The notes under the pieces are model-generated. The model searched no databases. It was not told where the DNA came from and saw only the letters and a list, made by a program, of their open reading frames with translations. Below, in pieces: positions 38,223 through 47,949 of a stretch of DNA of 64,000 nt. This stretch comes from Comamonas sp. BIGb0152 (lineage in GTDB: Bacteria > Pseudomonadota > Gammaproteobacteria > Burkholderiales > Burkholderiaceae_C). The stretch is from NCBI RefSeq assembly GCF_024809975.1, contig NZ_JANUDY010000001.1, positions 699,789 through 763,788 of the forward strand, in the 5' to 3' direction. Position 1 is the first letter of the stretch. Every line of letters starts with the position of its first letter. Both the position numbers and the translations under genes were made by a program.

Positions 38223-38719
38223 ACCGCCTCCTTGACCACATCGGCCACGGGCGCGCCGGTCAGCGCCTCCAGATCGGCGGGCGCCAGCGCAAAAACCCCA
38301 TTCGGATGGCCCGCCGCCGCCCAGATCTGCGCAAAGCGGAACAGCTCGCGGTCGATCAGGGTCACCGGCTGGGTCACATGGCCGACCGGGGAGACTCCAC
38401 CAATCGCAAAGCCGGTGCGGGCTTTGACAAAATCGGCATCCGCCCGGCCCACGGGGCCCACCAGCGCGGCCACCTTGGCCTCGTCCACGCGGCAGTCACC
38501 CGAGGTGATGACCAGCACGCAGGCATCGTCCATCTTGCGGCGAAAAATAATGCTCTTGGCGATCTGGCCCAGCGCAATGCCCAGCGCATCGGCCGCTTCC
38601 TGGGCCGTGCGCGCTGCCACCTCCAGCATCTGCGGCCCATGCGGATGGCCCTTGTCCTGCAGCACCCTGGCTACCCGCTGTACCCCTTCGGGCAGGCTCA
38701 GCAACTCCGCTCCACACAT
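38219..38719 (-). CDS. YbaK/ProX-type aminoacyl-tRNA deacylase
   Basis: A 166-residue trans-editing protein of the YbaK/PrdX fold, which hydrolyses mischarged tRNA (Cys- or Ala-tRNAPro) in the cytoplasm. The core shows AKSIIFRRKMDDACVLVI with the conserved Lys, then RTGFAIGGVSPVGH, the Gly-rich substrate loop, and the end segment GHPNGVFALAPADL. The specific tRNA cannot be assigned. It is first in the operon with the DUF1289 and isomerase-like genes. Confidence 0.85.
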   Translation of the reverse strand: MCGAELLSLPEGVQRVARVLQDKGHPHGPQMLEVAARTAQEAADALGIALGQIAKSIIFRRKMDDACVLVITSGDCRVDEAKVAALVGPVGRADADFVKARTGFAIGGVSPVGHVTQPVTLIDRELFRFAQIWAAAGHPNGVFALAPADLEALTGAPVADVVKEAV

Positions 38720-38804
38720 GGTTTGACTCCTTGTTAAGCCGTGATTGTGCCGATTTGCACCCCCCGCTGCAGCGCTCCGGGCATTCGCGACTGGTCTCAG
38801 CCCT

Positions 38805-39716
38805 TTAACCCGCGCGCTTGTTCATCAGCGCCACGGCCACGCGCGAGTTGGGCTTGCGCTGCAAAAAGTCGCTGATGTAGATGCCCGCATCGACCAGCTT
38901 GTCCAGGTCAATGCCGGTCTCGATGCCCATGCCCTGCAGCATGTAGACCAGGTCTTCGGTGGCGACATTGCCGGTGGCACCCTTGGCATAAGGGCAGCCG
39001 CCCAAACCCGCAATGGACGACTGGAAGTTCCAGATGCCCATCTCCAGCGATGCCAAGGTGTTGGGCAAGGCCTGGCCATAGGTGTCATGGAAATGCCCGC
39101 TCACCTGGTCCACGCTGAAATACTGCAAGGTCGCCTCCAGCGCCTTTTGCACCTTGATCGGCGTGCCCACGCCAATGGTGTCGGCTACATCGACGCGCTC
39201 CACGCCAATGCCCTTCATCAGCTCAGCCAAATAGGCCACGCGCGATGGTGCAATCTCACCCTCATACGGGCAGCCCACCGTGCAGCTCATCGCGCCGCGC
39301 ACCGCAATGCCAGCCGCCTTGGCGGCGGCCACCACGGGCGCAAAGCGCTCGATGCTCTCGGCAATCGAGCAGTTGATATTGCGCTGGCTGAAGGCCTCGC
39401 TGGCCGCGCCAAACACCACGATTTCATCGGGCTGGGAGGCCACGGCCGCTTCATAGCCCTTCAGGTTCGGCGTCAGCACCGAATAGCGCACCCCGGCCTT
39501 GCGCGCCAGCCCCGCCATCACCTCGGCGTTGTCGCCCATCTGGGGCACCCACTTGGGGCTGACAAAGCTGGTCACCTCGATTTCGGTCAGGCCCGCATCT
39601 TGCAGCCGGTGCGTCAATTCGATTTTCACAGCGGCAGGAACGGGCGATTTCTCGTTTTGCAGGCCGTCACGGGGGCCGACATCAATCAATTGAACGCGTT
39701 GGGGGTAGCGGGCCAT
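38805..39716 (-). CDS. mvaB: Hydroxymethylglutaryl-CoA lyase
   Basis: A 303-residue TIM-barrel lyase that splits HMG-CoA to acetyl-CoA and acetoacetate, the last step of leucine degradation (liuE). It begins with the substrate strand VQLIDVGPRDGLQNEK. Metal ligands lie in VSGHFHDTYGQ, and the active-site Cys lies in GLGGCPYAKGATGNVATED. It is the most downstream gene of the leucine block, separated from the carboxylase by ghrA. The length is standard. Confidence 0.94.
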   Translation of the reverse strand: MARYPQRVQLIDVGPRDGLQNEKSPVPAAVKIELTHRLQDAGLTEIEVTSFVSPKWVPQMGDNAEVMAGLARKAGVRYSVLTPNLKGYEAAVASQPDEIVVFGAASEAFSQRNINCSIAESIERFAPVVAAAKAAGIAVRGAMSCTVGCPYEGEIAPSRVAYLAELMKGIGVERVDVADTIGVGTPIKVQKALEATLQYFSVDQVSGHFHDTYGQALPNTLASLEMGIWNFQSSIAGLGGCPYAKGATGNVATEDLVYMLQGMGIETGIDLDKLVDAGIYISDFLQRKPNSRVAVALMNKRAG

Positions 39717-39760
39717 GGGGCGTCTCCTGGGGGTTTTCTGGGGTAAACGGGGGGTCGGAT

Positions 39761-40684
39761 TCAGTATCCGCGATCGGCATAGACCATGCCGCCAGGCTTC
39801 TCACCTGCGGCAAAGGCCTGGAGCTTGTGCAGGATCTGCAGCAAGGTCTCCTCGGGCAAGGTGCGGGCAGAGCTGTGCGGCGTGATGCGAATCTGGGGGT
39901 GCTGCCAGAACGGGTGCGCAGCGGGCAGCGGCTCGGTGCGGAACACATCCAAGGTGGCGCCTGCCACCTGGCCACTGTCCAGCGCGGCCAGCAGGTCGGC
40001 ATCCACCAGGTGCGCGCCACGCGCCACATTGACCACATAGGCGCCCGGCTGCAGCTGCGCCAGCAGGCCGGCATCGATGATGTTCTCGGTCTGCGCCGTC
40101 AGCGGAAGCAGGTTGACGAGGATGCGCGTGGAACGCAAAAAGACCGGCAGCTGCGCCATGCCGGCAAAGCACTGCACGCCGGCGACCTGCTTGGGTGAGC
40201 GGCTCCAGCCGCGCACCGGAAAATCAAACTGCGCCACCGCCTGGGCCACGCGCTCGCCCAGCACACCCAGGCCCATCACGCCAACGGGAAAGTCGCTGCG
40301 CAAGCGCAAGGGCTGCTGGGCCCAGACGCCAGCGCTTTGCTGTGCCCGGTACGGCGCCAGGTCGCGAAAATGGTCGATGACCGCATGGCAGACATACTCG
40401 GCCATCTGCACCGCCATGCCAGCGTCTTCCAGCCGCAGCACTGGCACACCCGGGGGCAGCTGGCGCGCAAACAGCGCATCCACCCCGGCGCCCATATTGA
40501 AGATGGCCTTGAGGCCCGCGCCTTGCTCGTCCAACAGCTGCTGCGGCGGCTTCCAGACCAGCGCGTAATCGGCCTGGGCCATGCCAGGCGTCCAGCCGCT
40601 GGCTTCTGCCTGGGGCAGGTGCAGGCGAATGGCGTCCAGCCAGGGCTGCAAGTCGTCGCTTTCGGTATAGACGAGAATTTTCAT
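39761..40684 (-). CDS. ghrA: Glyoxylate/hydroxypyruvate reductase A
   Basis: A 307-residue NAD(P)H-dependent 2-hydroxyacid dehydrogenase of the GhrA group. The Rossmann motif is VGVMGLGVLGERVA, followed by the catalytic Arg region VNVARGAHLV, the Glu/Asp in DVFRTEPLP and the His in ITPHSSA. It also has the GhrA-type N-terminus with KAIFNMGAGVDAL. It reduces glyoxylate and hydroxypyruvate. Its place between mvaB and the carboxylase alpha gene is on the same strand but is not explained by leucine catabolism. Confidence 0.9.
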   Translation of the reverse strand: MKILVYTESDDLQPWLDAIRLHLPQAEASGWTPGMAQADYALVWKPPQQLLDEQGAGLKAIFNMGAGVDALFARQLPPGVPVLRLEDAGMAVQMAEYVCHAVIDHFRDLAPYRAQQSAGVWAQQPLRLRSDFPVGVMGLGVLGERVAQAVAQFDFPVRGWSRSPKQVAGVQCFAGMAQLPVFLRSTRILVNLLPLTAQTENIIDAGLLAQLQPGAYVVNVARGAHLVDADLLAALDSGQVAGATLDVFRTEPLPAAHPFWQHPQIRITPHSSARTLPEETLLQILHKLQAFAAGEKPGGMVYADRGY

Positions 40685-40703
40685 GGCCGGGATTTCAGCA
40701 CAG

Positions 40704-40737
40704 AAAAGGGCGCTGCGCGGTCACAGACAGCGCAGCG
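40704..40737 (-). terminator. Probable terminator after the carboxylase alpha gene
   Basis: An 8-bp stem, CGCTGCGC (40711-40718) with GCGCAGCG (40730-40737), with an 11-base loop. On the minus strand it is followed by CCCTTTT. It lies 7 bp after the carboxylase alpha stop and before ghrA, so it may partly separate the two. Confidence 0.5.
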
Positions 40738-40743
40738 ACCGCT

Positions 40744-42753
40744 TCAGGAAGCCGTGACCTGGAGCTTGAGCAGCTCCGAGCCTTCGGTCACCTGGTCGCC
40801 GGGCGCAAACAGCAGCTCCAGCACCTCGCCGTCGGCGGGGGCTGCAATCGTGTGCTCCATCTTCATCGCTTCCATCACCGCTAGCGGCTGGCCCTTGCTG
40901 ACCTTGTCGCCCGCCTTCACCGCAAACGACACCACCTTGCCCGGCATCGGCGCGGTCAAACGCCCGCCTTCGCTGCCCGCCTCACCGGCATGGGCCAGCG
41001 CATCAAAGGCGGTGATCTCAGCCGCGCCACGTGGTGCGAACACATGCACCACCTCGCCTTGCTGCCAGGTCTGCACTTGGTCGCGCTGGCCGTTGAACTG
41101 CAGCTCCACCAGCTCGCCGTTAGGGCTGAACTGCAGCGGGCCCGTGGCATCGCCCACCGTCAGCACCAGGCCAGCGGCCTCATAGCGCAGGGCTGCCTGC
41201 AATTTATCGCCACCAAACTCAAAGTCAAAACGGCGCTCGGTCACCCCATGCGACTGCCAGCCATCACGGCGGCTAAAGGGGTCGTGGCTCTGGGTCGCGC
41301 GCTCCTGCAGCAGCTCGGCCACCACGGCCGCAGCGGCAGCGGTGTCGGCGCCCAGGCCGCGTTGTTTGAAGAGCAGTGCCTCCTCGCGCTGGATCAGTGC
41401 CGTATCGAGCTTGGCCTGGCCAAACGACGGCGTGGCCAGGATATGGCGCAGAAACTGCACATTGGTCTGCAGACCGACGATGCGCACCGCAGCCAGCGCC
41501 GCATCCAGCCGCGCCAGCGCCTGGGCGCGGTCGGCGCCATGCACGATGAGCTTGGCGATCATGCTGTCGTAGAAGGGGCTGATGGCATCGCCTTCGCGCA
41601 CCCCATCGTCAATACGCACATCGCTGACACCGAAGCTGCTGCAATCGGGCTTGCGGTAGACATGCAAGGTGCCGGTGGCGGGCAGGAAGTTGTTGTCCGG
41701 GTTCTCGGCGCAGATGCGCGCTTCGATCGCGTGGCCGGAGATCTTCAGCGCCGCCTGCTGCTTGGGCAGCGGCTGGCCGTTGGCCACCTGCAATTGCCAC
41801 TGCACCAGGTCTTCGCCAGTGATGGCCTCGGTCACCGGGTGCTCGACCTGCAGGCGGGTGTTCATTTCCATGAAGTAGAACTTCATCGCCTCGGGCTGGT
41901 CGTAGCCGCCAGGCTGCTCGACGATGAATTCCACCGTGCCGGCACCCACATAGCCCACGGCCTTGGCAGCCGCCACGGCCGCCTCGCCCATCTGCTGGCG
42001 CAGCGCGGCGGTCATGCCGGGCGCTGGCGCTTCTTCCAGCACCTTCTGGTGGCGGCGCTGCACCGAGCAATCGCGCTCGAAGAGATACACGCAGTTGCCC
42101 TGCGAATCGCCAAACACCTGGATCTCGATATGGCGGGGGCGCAGCACGTATTTTTCGATCAGCACCGCATCGTTGCTAAAGCTGTTGATGGCCTCGCGCT
42201 TGCAGGACTCCAGCGCGGCGGCAAAGTCTTCGCTCTTTTCCACCAGGCGCATGCCTTTGCCACCACCGCCGGCACTGGCCTTGATCAGCACCGGGTAGCC
42301 AATGCGGTCGGCCTCCCCGTGCAGCATGGCCGGGTCCTGGCCCGCGCCGTGGTAGCCGGGCACCAGCGGCACACCGGCCTTTTCCATCAGCTGCTTGGAT
42401 TCGGCCTTCAGGCCCATCGCGCGGATGGCCTGGGCAGGCGGGCCGATGAACACCAGGCCAGCAGCGGCGCAGGCCACGGCAAAGTCTTCGTTCTCGCTCA
42501 AGAAGCCGTAGCCAGGGTGGATGGCCTGGGCGCCGGTGGCCTTGGCGGCCTCAATGATGCGTTCCCAGCGCAGGTAGCTGTCCTTGGGGGCGCTGCCGCC
42601 GATGTGTACGGACTCGTCGCAGGCCGCCACATGCTTGGCATGCGCGTCAGCGTCGGAGTAGACGGCCACGGTCTTGACACCCATGCGGCGGGCCGTAGCG
42701 GCAACACGGCAGGCAATCTCACCCCGGTTGGCGATCAAAATTTTCGAGAACAT
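40744..42753 (-). CDS. liuD: Methylcrotonyl-CoA carboxylase alpha (biotin) subunit
   Basis: A 669-residue subunit that carboxylates its own biotin and serves 3-methylcrotonyl-CoA carboxylation in leucine catabolism. In order: biotin-carboxylase N-terminal (about 1-110), ATP-grasp (about 115-320; the glycine-rich loop is ASAGGGGKGMR), C-terminal carboxylase (about 335-445), a linker, and a biotinyl domain with K631 in MEAMKMEH. Acetyl- or propionyl-CoA carboxylases share this layout; the neighbouring beta subunit, hydratase and HMG-CoA lyase favour methylcrotonyl-CoA. GAGGAG precedes the ATG. Confidence 0.93.
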   Translation of the reverse strand: MFSKILIANRGEIACRVAATARRMGVKTVAVYSDADAHAKHVAACDESVHIGGSAPKDSYLRWERIIEAAKATGAQAIHPGYGFLSENEDFAVACAAAGLVFIGPPAQAIRAMGLKAESKQLMEKAGVPLVPGYHGAGQDPAMLHGEADRIGYPVLIKASAGGGGKGMRLVEKSEDFAAALESCKREAINSFSNDAVLIEKYVLRPRHIEIQVFGDSQGNCVYLFERDCSVQRRHQKVLEEAPAPGMTAALRQQMGEAAVAAAKAVGYVGAGTVEFIVEQPGGYDQPEAMKFYFMEMNTRLQVEHPVTEAITGEDLVQWQLQVANGQPLPKQQAALKISGHAIEARICAENPDNNFLPATGTLHVYRKPDCSSFGVSDVRIDDGVREGDAISPFYDSMIAKLIVHGADRAQALARLDAALAAVRIVGLQTNVQFLRHILATPSFGQAKLDTALIQREEALLFKQRGLGADTAAAAAVVAELLQERATQSHDPFSRRDGWQSHGVTERRFDFEFGGDKLQAALRYEAAGLVLTVGDATGPLQFSPNGELVELQFNGQRDQVQTWQQGEVVHVFAPRGAAEITAFDALAHAGEAGSEGGRLTAPMPGKVVSFAVKAGDKVSKGQPLAVMEAMKMEHTIAAPADGEVLELLFAPGDQVTEGSELLKLQVTAS

Positions 42754-42808
42754 AGAACAATCTCCTCAGTCTTTTTCCTGACCCCAGCCCGCCTTCGCAA
42801 GCCCTCGG

Positions 42809-43588
42809 TCAATATCGTTGGTTATCCGCGCCCGTGGCGGCCAGGGCCACCGGCTCTTCATGGCCCAGCCACCGGCGAATCCGGCGCACTACGGCCCGCA
42901 AAAACTTCCACAAGGTCCAGGTCAGCACCCACATCAACACCAGCACCACGGCCAACGCCACCGCAAACACCAGCGGGTGGTTGATCGCCAGCCACACCGC
43001 ACCGATCGAGACCCCATCCTCCAGCAGGCTCGCGCCCCAGTTGGAGAACGGCTCCGGGCTGGTGTTGATCGCCGCGCGCGTGGTGGTCTTGGCCACCTGG
43101 CTGCTCAGCGCCAAGGTGCCGCCCATCAGCGCAGCGGCGGTGGCCATCGTCGCGTTGTCGGTGCCAAATACGCTGGCCGCCAAGGCCGCGCCTGCGGGCA
43201 CTCGCACCACGCTTTGCACCACATCCCAGGCCGAATCCACACCGGGAATCTTGTCGGCAAAGAACTCGACAAACAGCAGCGCACCGCTGATGAACAGGAT
43301 CACCGGCTGCTGCAGCACCGTCAGCCCACCGGGCAGTTGCAGCACGTCCGTCGCGCCCAGCATGCCCGTCACAAACACCACCGCGTAGAGCCGAAAGCCA
43401 CTGGCCCAGCCCAGCGCCGCAGCCAGGGCCATCAGCTGGCCCCAGTCCCACTGCGCCATGGCCTGGCCCACTTGGCCTGCCGCCTGGCCGACCTGGTCGG
43501 CCGCCTGCCCCACCGTTTGGGCGGTGTCCTTGTCCAGATGCAGGCCGATGCCGTGCAGCCAGGTGACGATGGTGTTCCAGATATCCAT
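42809..43588 (-). CDS. DUF4126 family membrane protein
   Basis: A 259-residue integral membrane protein. The family core is GWASGFRLYAVVFVTGMLG, then LFVEFFADKIPGVDSAWDVVQ with four to six helices, and a basic C-terminal tail (RRIRRWLGHEE). It sits inside the liu block between the carboxylase alpha gene and the hydratase, as a same-strand neighbour. Related Burkholderiales also carry a DUF4126-like gene near these enzymes, as I recall, but its role is unknown; it does not resemble a transporter I can name. Confidence 0.85.
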   Translation of the reverse strand: MDIWNTIVTWLHGIGLHLDKDTAQTVGQAADQVGQAAGQVGQAMAQWDWGQLMALAAALGWASGFRLYAVVFVTGMLGATDVLQLPGGLTVLQQPVILFISGALLFVEFFADKIPGVDSAWDVVQSVVRVPAGAALAASVFGTDNATMATAAALMGGTLALSSQVAKTTTRAAINTSPEPFSNWGASLLEDGVSIGAVWLAINHPLVFAVALAVVLVLMWVLTWTLWKFLRAVVRRIRRWLGHEEPVALAATGADNQRY

Positions 43589-43680
43589 GGTGGTGCTCCT
43601 CAGTGCCAGTCAGCAAACGCGCTGTTTATAGCGCCAATGCCTGCTTGCTGTCTGCCATCCAAAGCCGTTTTTTGGAGCCC

Positions 43681-44469
43681 TTAGCCTCCCAGCCAGCTGG
43701 GTTTGCGTTTGTTCAAGAATGCCTGCACGCCTTCCTTGCCTTCGGCGCTGGAGCGGATGTCGGCAATGCCGGCCACCGTCTCGGCAATCAATGCGGCATC
43801 CACCTCGCGGCCAGCGACATCGATCACCAGCTTTTTGCAGGCCTGCACCGCTGCCGGGCTGGCGCTCAGCAGGTGCTTGAGCAGACCGTCCACAGCGCTG
43901 TCCAGTGCCTCGGCCTCCACCACCTGGTGCACAAAGCCGCTGCGCAGCGCTTCGGCGGCGTCAAAGCGCTCGCCGGTCAGAAAGTAGCGGTGCGCGGCAC
44001 GTGCGCCCATGGCACGGATCACATAGGGGCTGATGGTGGCCGGGATCAGGCCGATCTTCACCTCGCTCAGGCAAAAACCGGCGTGGCTGGCCGCCACCGC
44101 CATGTCGCAGCAAGCCACCAGGCCCATGCCACCGGCGTAGACATCGCCTTGCACCCGCGCAATCGTGGGTTTGGGGCAGGTGTAGATCACGCGCAGCATC
44201 TCGGCAAGCTTGCCAGCATCGACCAGGTTCTCGTCACGGCTGTAATCGGCCATGGCGCGCATCCAGTTCAGGTTGGCGCCGGCGCAAAAGGCCGGGCCCT
44301 CGGCGGCCAGCACCACGGCGCGAACCTGGGCCTGCTCGCCCACCCAGGTAAAGGCCCGGGTGATGTCGGCAATCACCTCGTCGCTGAAGGCATTGCGCAC
44401 ATCGGGCTGGGTCAGGGTGATGGTGGCCACCGGGCCGGCGGCTTCAACGGTCAGAAATGTGCTTTTCAT
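43681..44469 (-). CDS. liuC: Methylglutaconyl-CoA hydratase (enoyl-CoA hydratase family)
   Basis: A 262-residue crotonase-fold enzyme that hydrates 3-methylglutaconyl-CoA to HMG-CoA. The first oxyanion-hole strand is AFCAGANLNWMRAM, and the second glycine and following helix are in YAGGMGLVACCDMAVA. The catalytic Glu lies in the SEVKIGLIPA helix. Generic enoyl-CoA hydratases look alike; the position between the two carboxylase subunits and mvaB makes LiuC likely. It is 23 bp downstream of the beta subunit gene. Confidence 0.9.
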   Translation of the reverse strand: MKSTFLTVEAAGPVATITLTQPDVRNAFSDEVIADITRAFTWVGEQAQVRAVVLAAEGPAFCAGANLNWMRAMADYSRDENLVDAGKLAEMLRVIYTCPKPTIARVQGDVYAGGMGLVACCDMAVAASHAGFCLSEVKIGLIPATISPYVIRAMGARAAHRYFLTGERFDAAEALRSGFVHQVVEAEALDSAVDGLLKHLLSASPAAVQACKKLVIDVAGREVDAALIAETVAGIADIRSSAEGKEGVQAFLNKRKPSWLGG

Positions 44470-44492
44470 GGTGTCCTCTCTGTCTCAGAGCC

Positions 44493-46100
44493 TTACATGC
44501 GGAAGACGCCAAACTTGGTGTCCTCAATCGGCGCATTGCGCGTGGCCGCCAGGCCCAGCGCCAGCACGCGGCGGGTGTCGGCGGGGTCGATGACACCGTC
44601 ATCCCACAGCCGGGCCGAGGCGTAGTAGGGATGGCCCTGGTCCTCGTACTGCTGGCGGATGGGGGCCTTGAAGGCCTCTTCCTCCTCCGCCGTCCAGGCA
44701 CCGCCCCGGCCTTCGATGCCATCGCGCTTCACGGTAGCCAGCACGCTGGCCGCCTGCTCGCCGCCCATGACGCTGATGCGCGCATTCGGCCACATCCACA
44801 AAAAGCGCGGGCTGTAGGCCCGGCCACACATGCCATAGTTGCCGGCGCCAAAGCTGCCGCCGATGATGATGGTGAACTTGGGCACGCTGGCCGTGGCCAC
44901 CGCCGTCACCAGCTTGGCGCCATGGCGGGCAATGCCCTCGTTCTCGTACTTGCGGCCGACCATGAAGCCAGTGATGTTCTGCAGGAACAGCAGCGGAATC
45001 TTGCGCTGGCAGCACAGCTCGATAAAGTGCGCGCCCTTGACGGCCGATTCGCTGAACAAAATGCCGTTGTTGGCGATGATGCCCACCTCCATGCCCTCGA
45101 CCCGGGCAAAGCCGCAGACCAGGGTGGCGCCAAAGCGGGCTTTGAACTCGTCAAAATCGCTGCCATCGACAATGCGGGCGATGATCTCGCGCACATCAAA
45201 AGGCTTGCGGGTATCGACCGGGATCACGCCATACAGCTCTTCAGTCGGGTAGGCCGGTGCCTGCGGTGCCTTGTCCGCCGGGTTGGGCTGCTTGGCCTTG
45301 TTCAGGTGGCTGACGGCCTTGCGGGCCAGCGCCAGTGCATGGGTGTCGTTGTCGGCCAGGTGGTCGGCCACGCCCGACAGGCGCGTGTGCACATCGCCAC
45401 CGCCCAGGTCTTCAGCGCTCACCACTTCGCCCGTAGCGGCTTTGACCAGCGGTGGGCCGCCCAAAAAGATCGTGCCCTGGTTCTTCACGATGATGGACTC
45501 GTCGCTCATCGCCGGCACATAGGCGCCGCCGGCGGTGCAGGAGCCCATGACCACGGCGATCTGGGCAATGCCCTGGGCGGACATATTGGCCTGGTTATAG
45601 AAGATGCGGCCAAAGTGCTCGCGGTCGGGGAAGACCTCGTCTTGATTTGGCAGGTTGGCGCCGCCCGAGTCGACCAGGTAGATGCAGGGCAGGCGGTTTT
45701 GCGCAGCCACCTCTTGGGCGCGCAAATGCTTTTTGACCGTCATCGGGTAGTAGGTGCCGCCTTTGACCGTGGCATCATTGCAGACGATCATGCAGTCCAC
45801 CCCACTGACGCGGCCCACGCCGGCGATCAGGCCCGCGCCGGGCGCATCGTTGTTGTACATGTTCAGCGCGGCCAGTGGCGCCAGCTCCAAAAAGGGCGTG
45901 CCCGGGTCCAGCAGCATCTGCACGCGGTCACGCGGCAGCAGCTTGCCACGGCCCAGGTGCTTGGCGCGTGCGGCTTCACCGCCGCCCTGCGCCACCTTGG
46001 CGGACTGGGCCCGCAGGTCCTCCACAATGCTGCGCATGGCTTGCGCATTGGTCTGAAAATCTGCCGACCGGGCATTCAGCTGGGTTGCGAGTTTGCTCAT
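44493..46100 (-). CDS. liuB: Methylcrotonyl-CoA carboxylase beta (carboxyltransferase) subunit
   Basis: A 535-residue carboxyltransferase that moves CO2 from biotin to 3-methylcrotonyl-CoA. Crotonase-like N and C halves are seen; the acyl-CoA site includes [13 protein letters not shown], and the C half has [11 protein letters not shown] and [18 protein letters not shown]. The ATG at 46100 has GAGGA upstream; the TTG 15 bases earlier is not needed. It begins the core liu run with liuC 23 bp downstream. The length agrees with MCC beta rather than the longer actinobacterial AccD types. Confidence 0.94.
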   Translation of the reverse strand: MSKLATQLNARSADFQTNAQAMRSIVEDLRAQSAKVAQGGGEAARAKHLGRGKLLPRDRVQMLLDPGTPFLELAPLAALNMYNNDAPGAGLIAGVGRVSGVDCMIVCNDATVKGGTYYPMTVKKHLRAQEVAAQNRLPCIYLVDSGGANLPNQDEVFPDREHFGRIFYNQANMSAQGIAQIAVVMGSCTAGGAYVPAMSDESIIVKNQGTIFLGGPPLVKAATGEVVSAEDLGGGDVHTRLSGVADHLADNDTHALALARKAVSHLNKAKQPNPADKAPQAPAYPTEELYGVIPVDTRKPFDVREIIARIVDGSDFDEFKARFGATLVCGFARVEGMEVGIIANNGILFSESAVKGAHFIELCCQRKIPLLFLQNITGFMVGRKYENEGIARHGAKLVTAVATASVPKFTIIIGGSFGAGNYGMCGRAYSPRFLWMWPNARISVMGGEQAASVLATVKRDGIEGRGGAWTAEEEEAFKAPIRQQYEDQGHPYYASARLWDDGVIDPADTRRVLALGLAATRNAPIEDTKFGVFRM

Positions 46101-46182
46101 GCTTGTCCTCTTCAATGTTCTAGCGTTCCGTTCAGAAACGCGTTTTCTTTAAAAATAGTCTGCTGCTACACGAATCCGCACC

Positions 46183-47910
46183 ATGCACACTGTTGAAACC
46201 GTCCTGCTCGTCCTGATGATCGGTGCCGTCACCGGCATCATTGCGCGCTACATCCGGGCCATACCGCTGCCGCTGATCCAGATCATGCTGGGCGCTGCGC
46301 TGTCCTGGCCGCAAAAAGGCCTGCATATCGATTTCGACCCCGGCCTGTTCATGCTGCTGTTCATTCCGCCCTTGCTGTTTGCCGACGGTTGGCGCATTCC
46401 CAAGCGCGAGTTCTTTGCGCTGTACCGCCCCATTTTGCGGCTGGCCTTTGGCCTGGTGCTGTTCACCGTGATCGGCATGGGCTACCTGATCCACTGGATG
46501 ATTCCGGAGATCCCGCTGACCGTGGCCTTTGCGCTGGCCGCCGTGATATCGCCCACCGATGCGGTGGCCGTCTCGGCCATCACGCGCAACCTGGGCATGC
46601 CGGCACACACCATGCATGTGCTCGAAGGCGAATCGCTGCTCAATGATGCCTCGGGCCTGGTGGCGCTGAAATTTGCCATCGCCGCCACCTTGACCGGCCT
46701 GTTCTCCTGGACCGAGGTCACCCAGGAGTTTTTGTGGATTGCACTGGGCGGCCTGGCCGTGGGCGCTGCGGTGGGCTGGGGTTTTAGCTACCTGCGCGAT
46801 ACCGTCACCCGCCGCCTGGGCGATGTGGCCGCCACGCAGATGGTGTTGCTGCTGGTGCTGCTGCCCTTTGCCGCCTACCTGCTGGGTGAAAAATTTGGTG
46901 TCTCCGGCATTCTGGCCGCCGTGGCTGCGGGTGTGGCCACCAATTTTGGCGATCTGAACCGCGCCGACTACATCTCCGAGCGCATGCAGACCGCTGGCAC
47001 CTGGGCCATGGTCGAATCGGCCTTCAACGGCGCAATCTTTTTGCTGCTCGGCCTGCAGCTGCCCTCGATCATCGGCGTGACCCTGCGCGATGCCGGCCAT
47101 GACTGGTGGATTCTGGTGGGCTATGTCGCCATCATCTCGATCGCACTGCTGGCGCTGCGCTGGATCTGGTTGATGCTGGGCGTGAGCCGCAGCCTGCACA
47201 AGGCCCACCAGGCCGGCAAGCTGGTCAAAAAGCCCGACCTCTGGCTGAATCTGGCCACCACCCTGGCGGGCATACGCGGCGCCGTCACCTTGGCCGGTGC
47301 GCTGTCCGTGCCGCTGCTCTTGAACAACGGCCAGCCGTTTCCGGCACGCGACATGCTGATCTTTCTGGCCACCGGCACCATTTTGTTCACCCTGGTGATT
47401 GGCAGCATCGGTCTGCCGCTGGTGCTGCGCCGCGTGCAAGCGGTGAGCGAGCCCGAATCGGTGCGCGAAGAGCGCCAGGCGCGCATTGCGGCCTGCCGCG
47501 CTGCCATCAACAGCCTGGCGATGAGCGACGAGGACGCCGCCCAGCAGCCCACTGAATGGCAGGCCCAGCAGCATGAAATCGAAGGCCGCATTGCGCGCGA
47601 GTACCGCAGCCGTATCGACCTTCTGGACGAGGAGCGCACCCCCGAATCGGCCGAGATGCAGGACCTGGCCACGCCGGACGCTGTGCAAGAGAGGCGCCTG
47701 CGCTATGTGGCCGAGCTGGAGATGCGGCTCAACTGCATCAAGGTCGAGCGCCACACCATCTACGCCGAGCGGCACAACAACCGCATCAACGACGAATCGC
47801 TGCGCAGCCTGGTGCAAGAGCTGGACCTGAGCGAGATCACCCTGCGCAAGCGCCTGGAAGTGGCCCGCCGCGCCGCCGCCAAGCAAGCTGCCAAGCTCGA
47901 AGGGCATTGA
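46183..47910 (+). CDS. CPA1-family Na+/H+ antiporter
   Basis: A 575-residue cation:proton antiporter. Twelve or so helices span about residues 1-430, with the ion-site segment AVISPTDAVAVSAI and the family pattern EGESLLNDASGLVALKF. Helix 12 is followed by a hydrophilic coiled-coil-like tail of about 150 residues rich in Glu and Arg. It is oriented opposite to the liu genes and splits them from the acyl-CoA synthetase gene. Function in pH or Na+ homeostasis is inferred from the family. Confidence 0.92.
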   Translation: MHTVETVLLVLMIGAVTGIIARYIRAIPLPLIQIMLGAALSWPQKGLHIDFDPGLFMLLFIPPLLFADGWRIPKREFFALYRPILRLAFGLVLFTVIGMGYLIHWMIPEIPLTVAFALAAVISPTDAVAVSAITRNLGMPAHTMHVLEGESLLNDASGLVALKFAIAATLTGLFSWTEVTQEFLWIALGGLAVGAAVGWGFSYLRDTVTRRLGDVAATQMVLLLVLLPFAAYLLGEKFGVSGILAAVAAGVATNFGDLNRADYISERMQTAGTWAMVESAFNGAIFLLLGLQLPSIIGVTLRDAGHDWWILVGYVAIISIALLALRWIWLMLGVSRSLHKAHQAGKLVKKPDLWLNLATTLAGIRGAVTLAGALSVPLLLNNGQPFPARDMLIFLATGTILFTLVIGSIGLPLVLRRVQAVSEPESVREERQARIAACRAAINSLAMSDEDAAQQPTEWQAQQHEIEGRIAREYRSRIDLLDEERTPESAEMQDLATPDAVQERRLRYVAELEMRLNCIKVERHTIYAERHNNRINDESLRSLVQELDLSEITLRKRLEVARRAAAKQAAKLEGH

Positions 47911-47949
47911 TGCGGGGGGCGGGTGCTGCATGGCGGCGCTCTGCCGGTG

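Noticed and set aside
40990..42984. A 664-codon plus-strand frame opposite the carboxylase alpha subunit
   Set aside because: Antisense to a gene with complete biotin-carboxylase and biotinyl motifs.
46132..47931. A 599-codon minus-strand frame opposite the CPA1 antiporter
   Set aside because: The plus-strand product has clear antiporter motifs; the antisense translation is His/Gln/Arg rich and resembles nothing.
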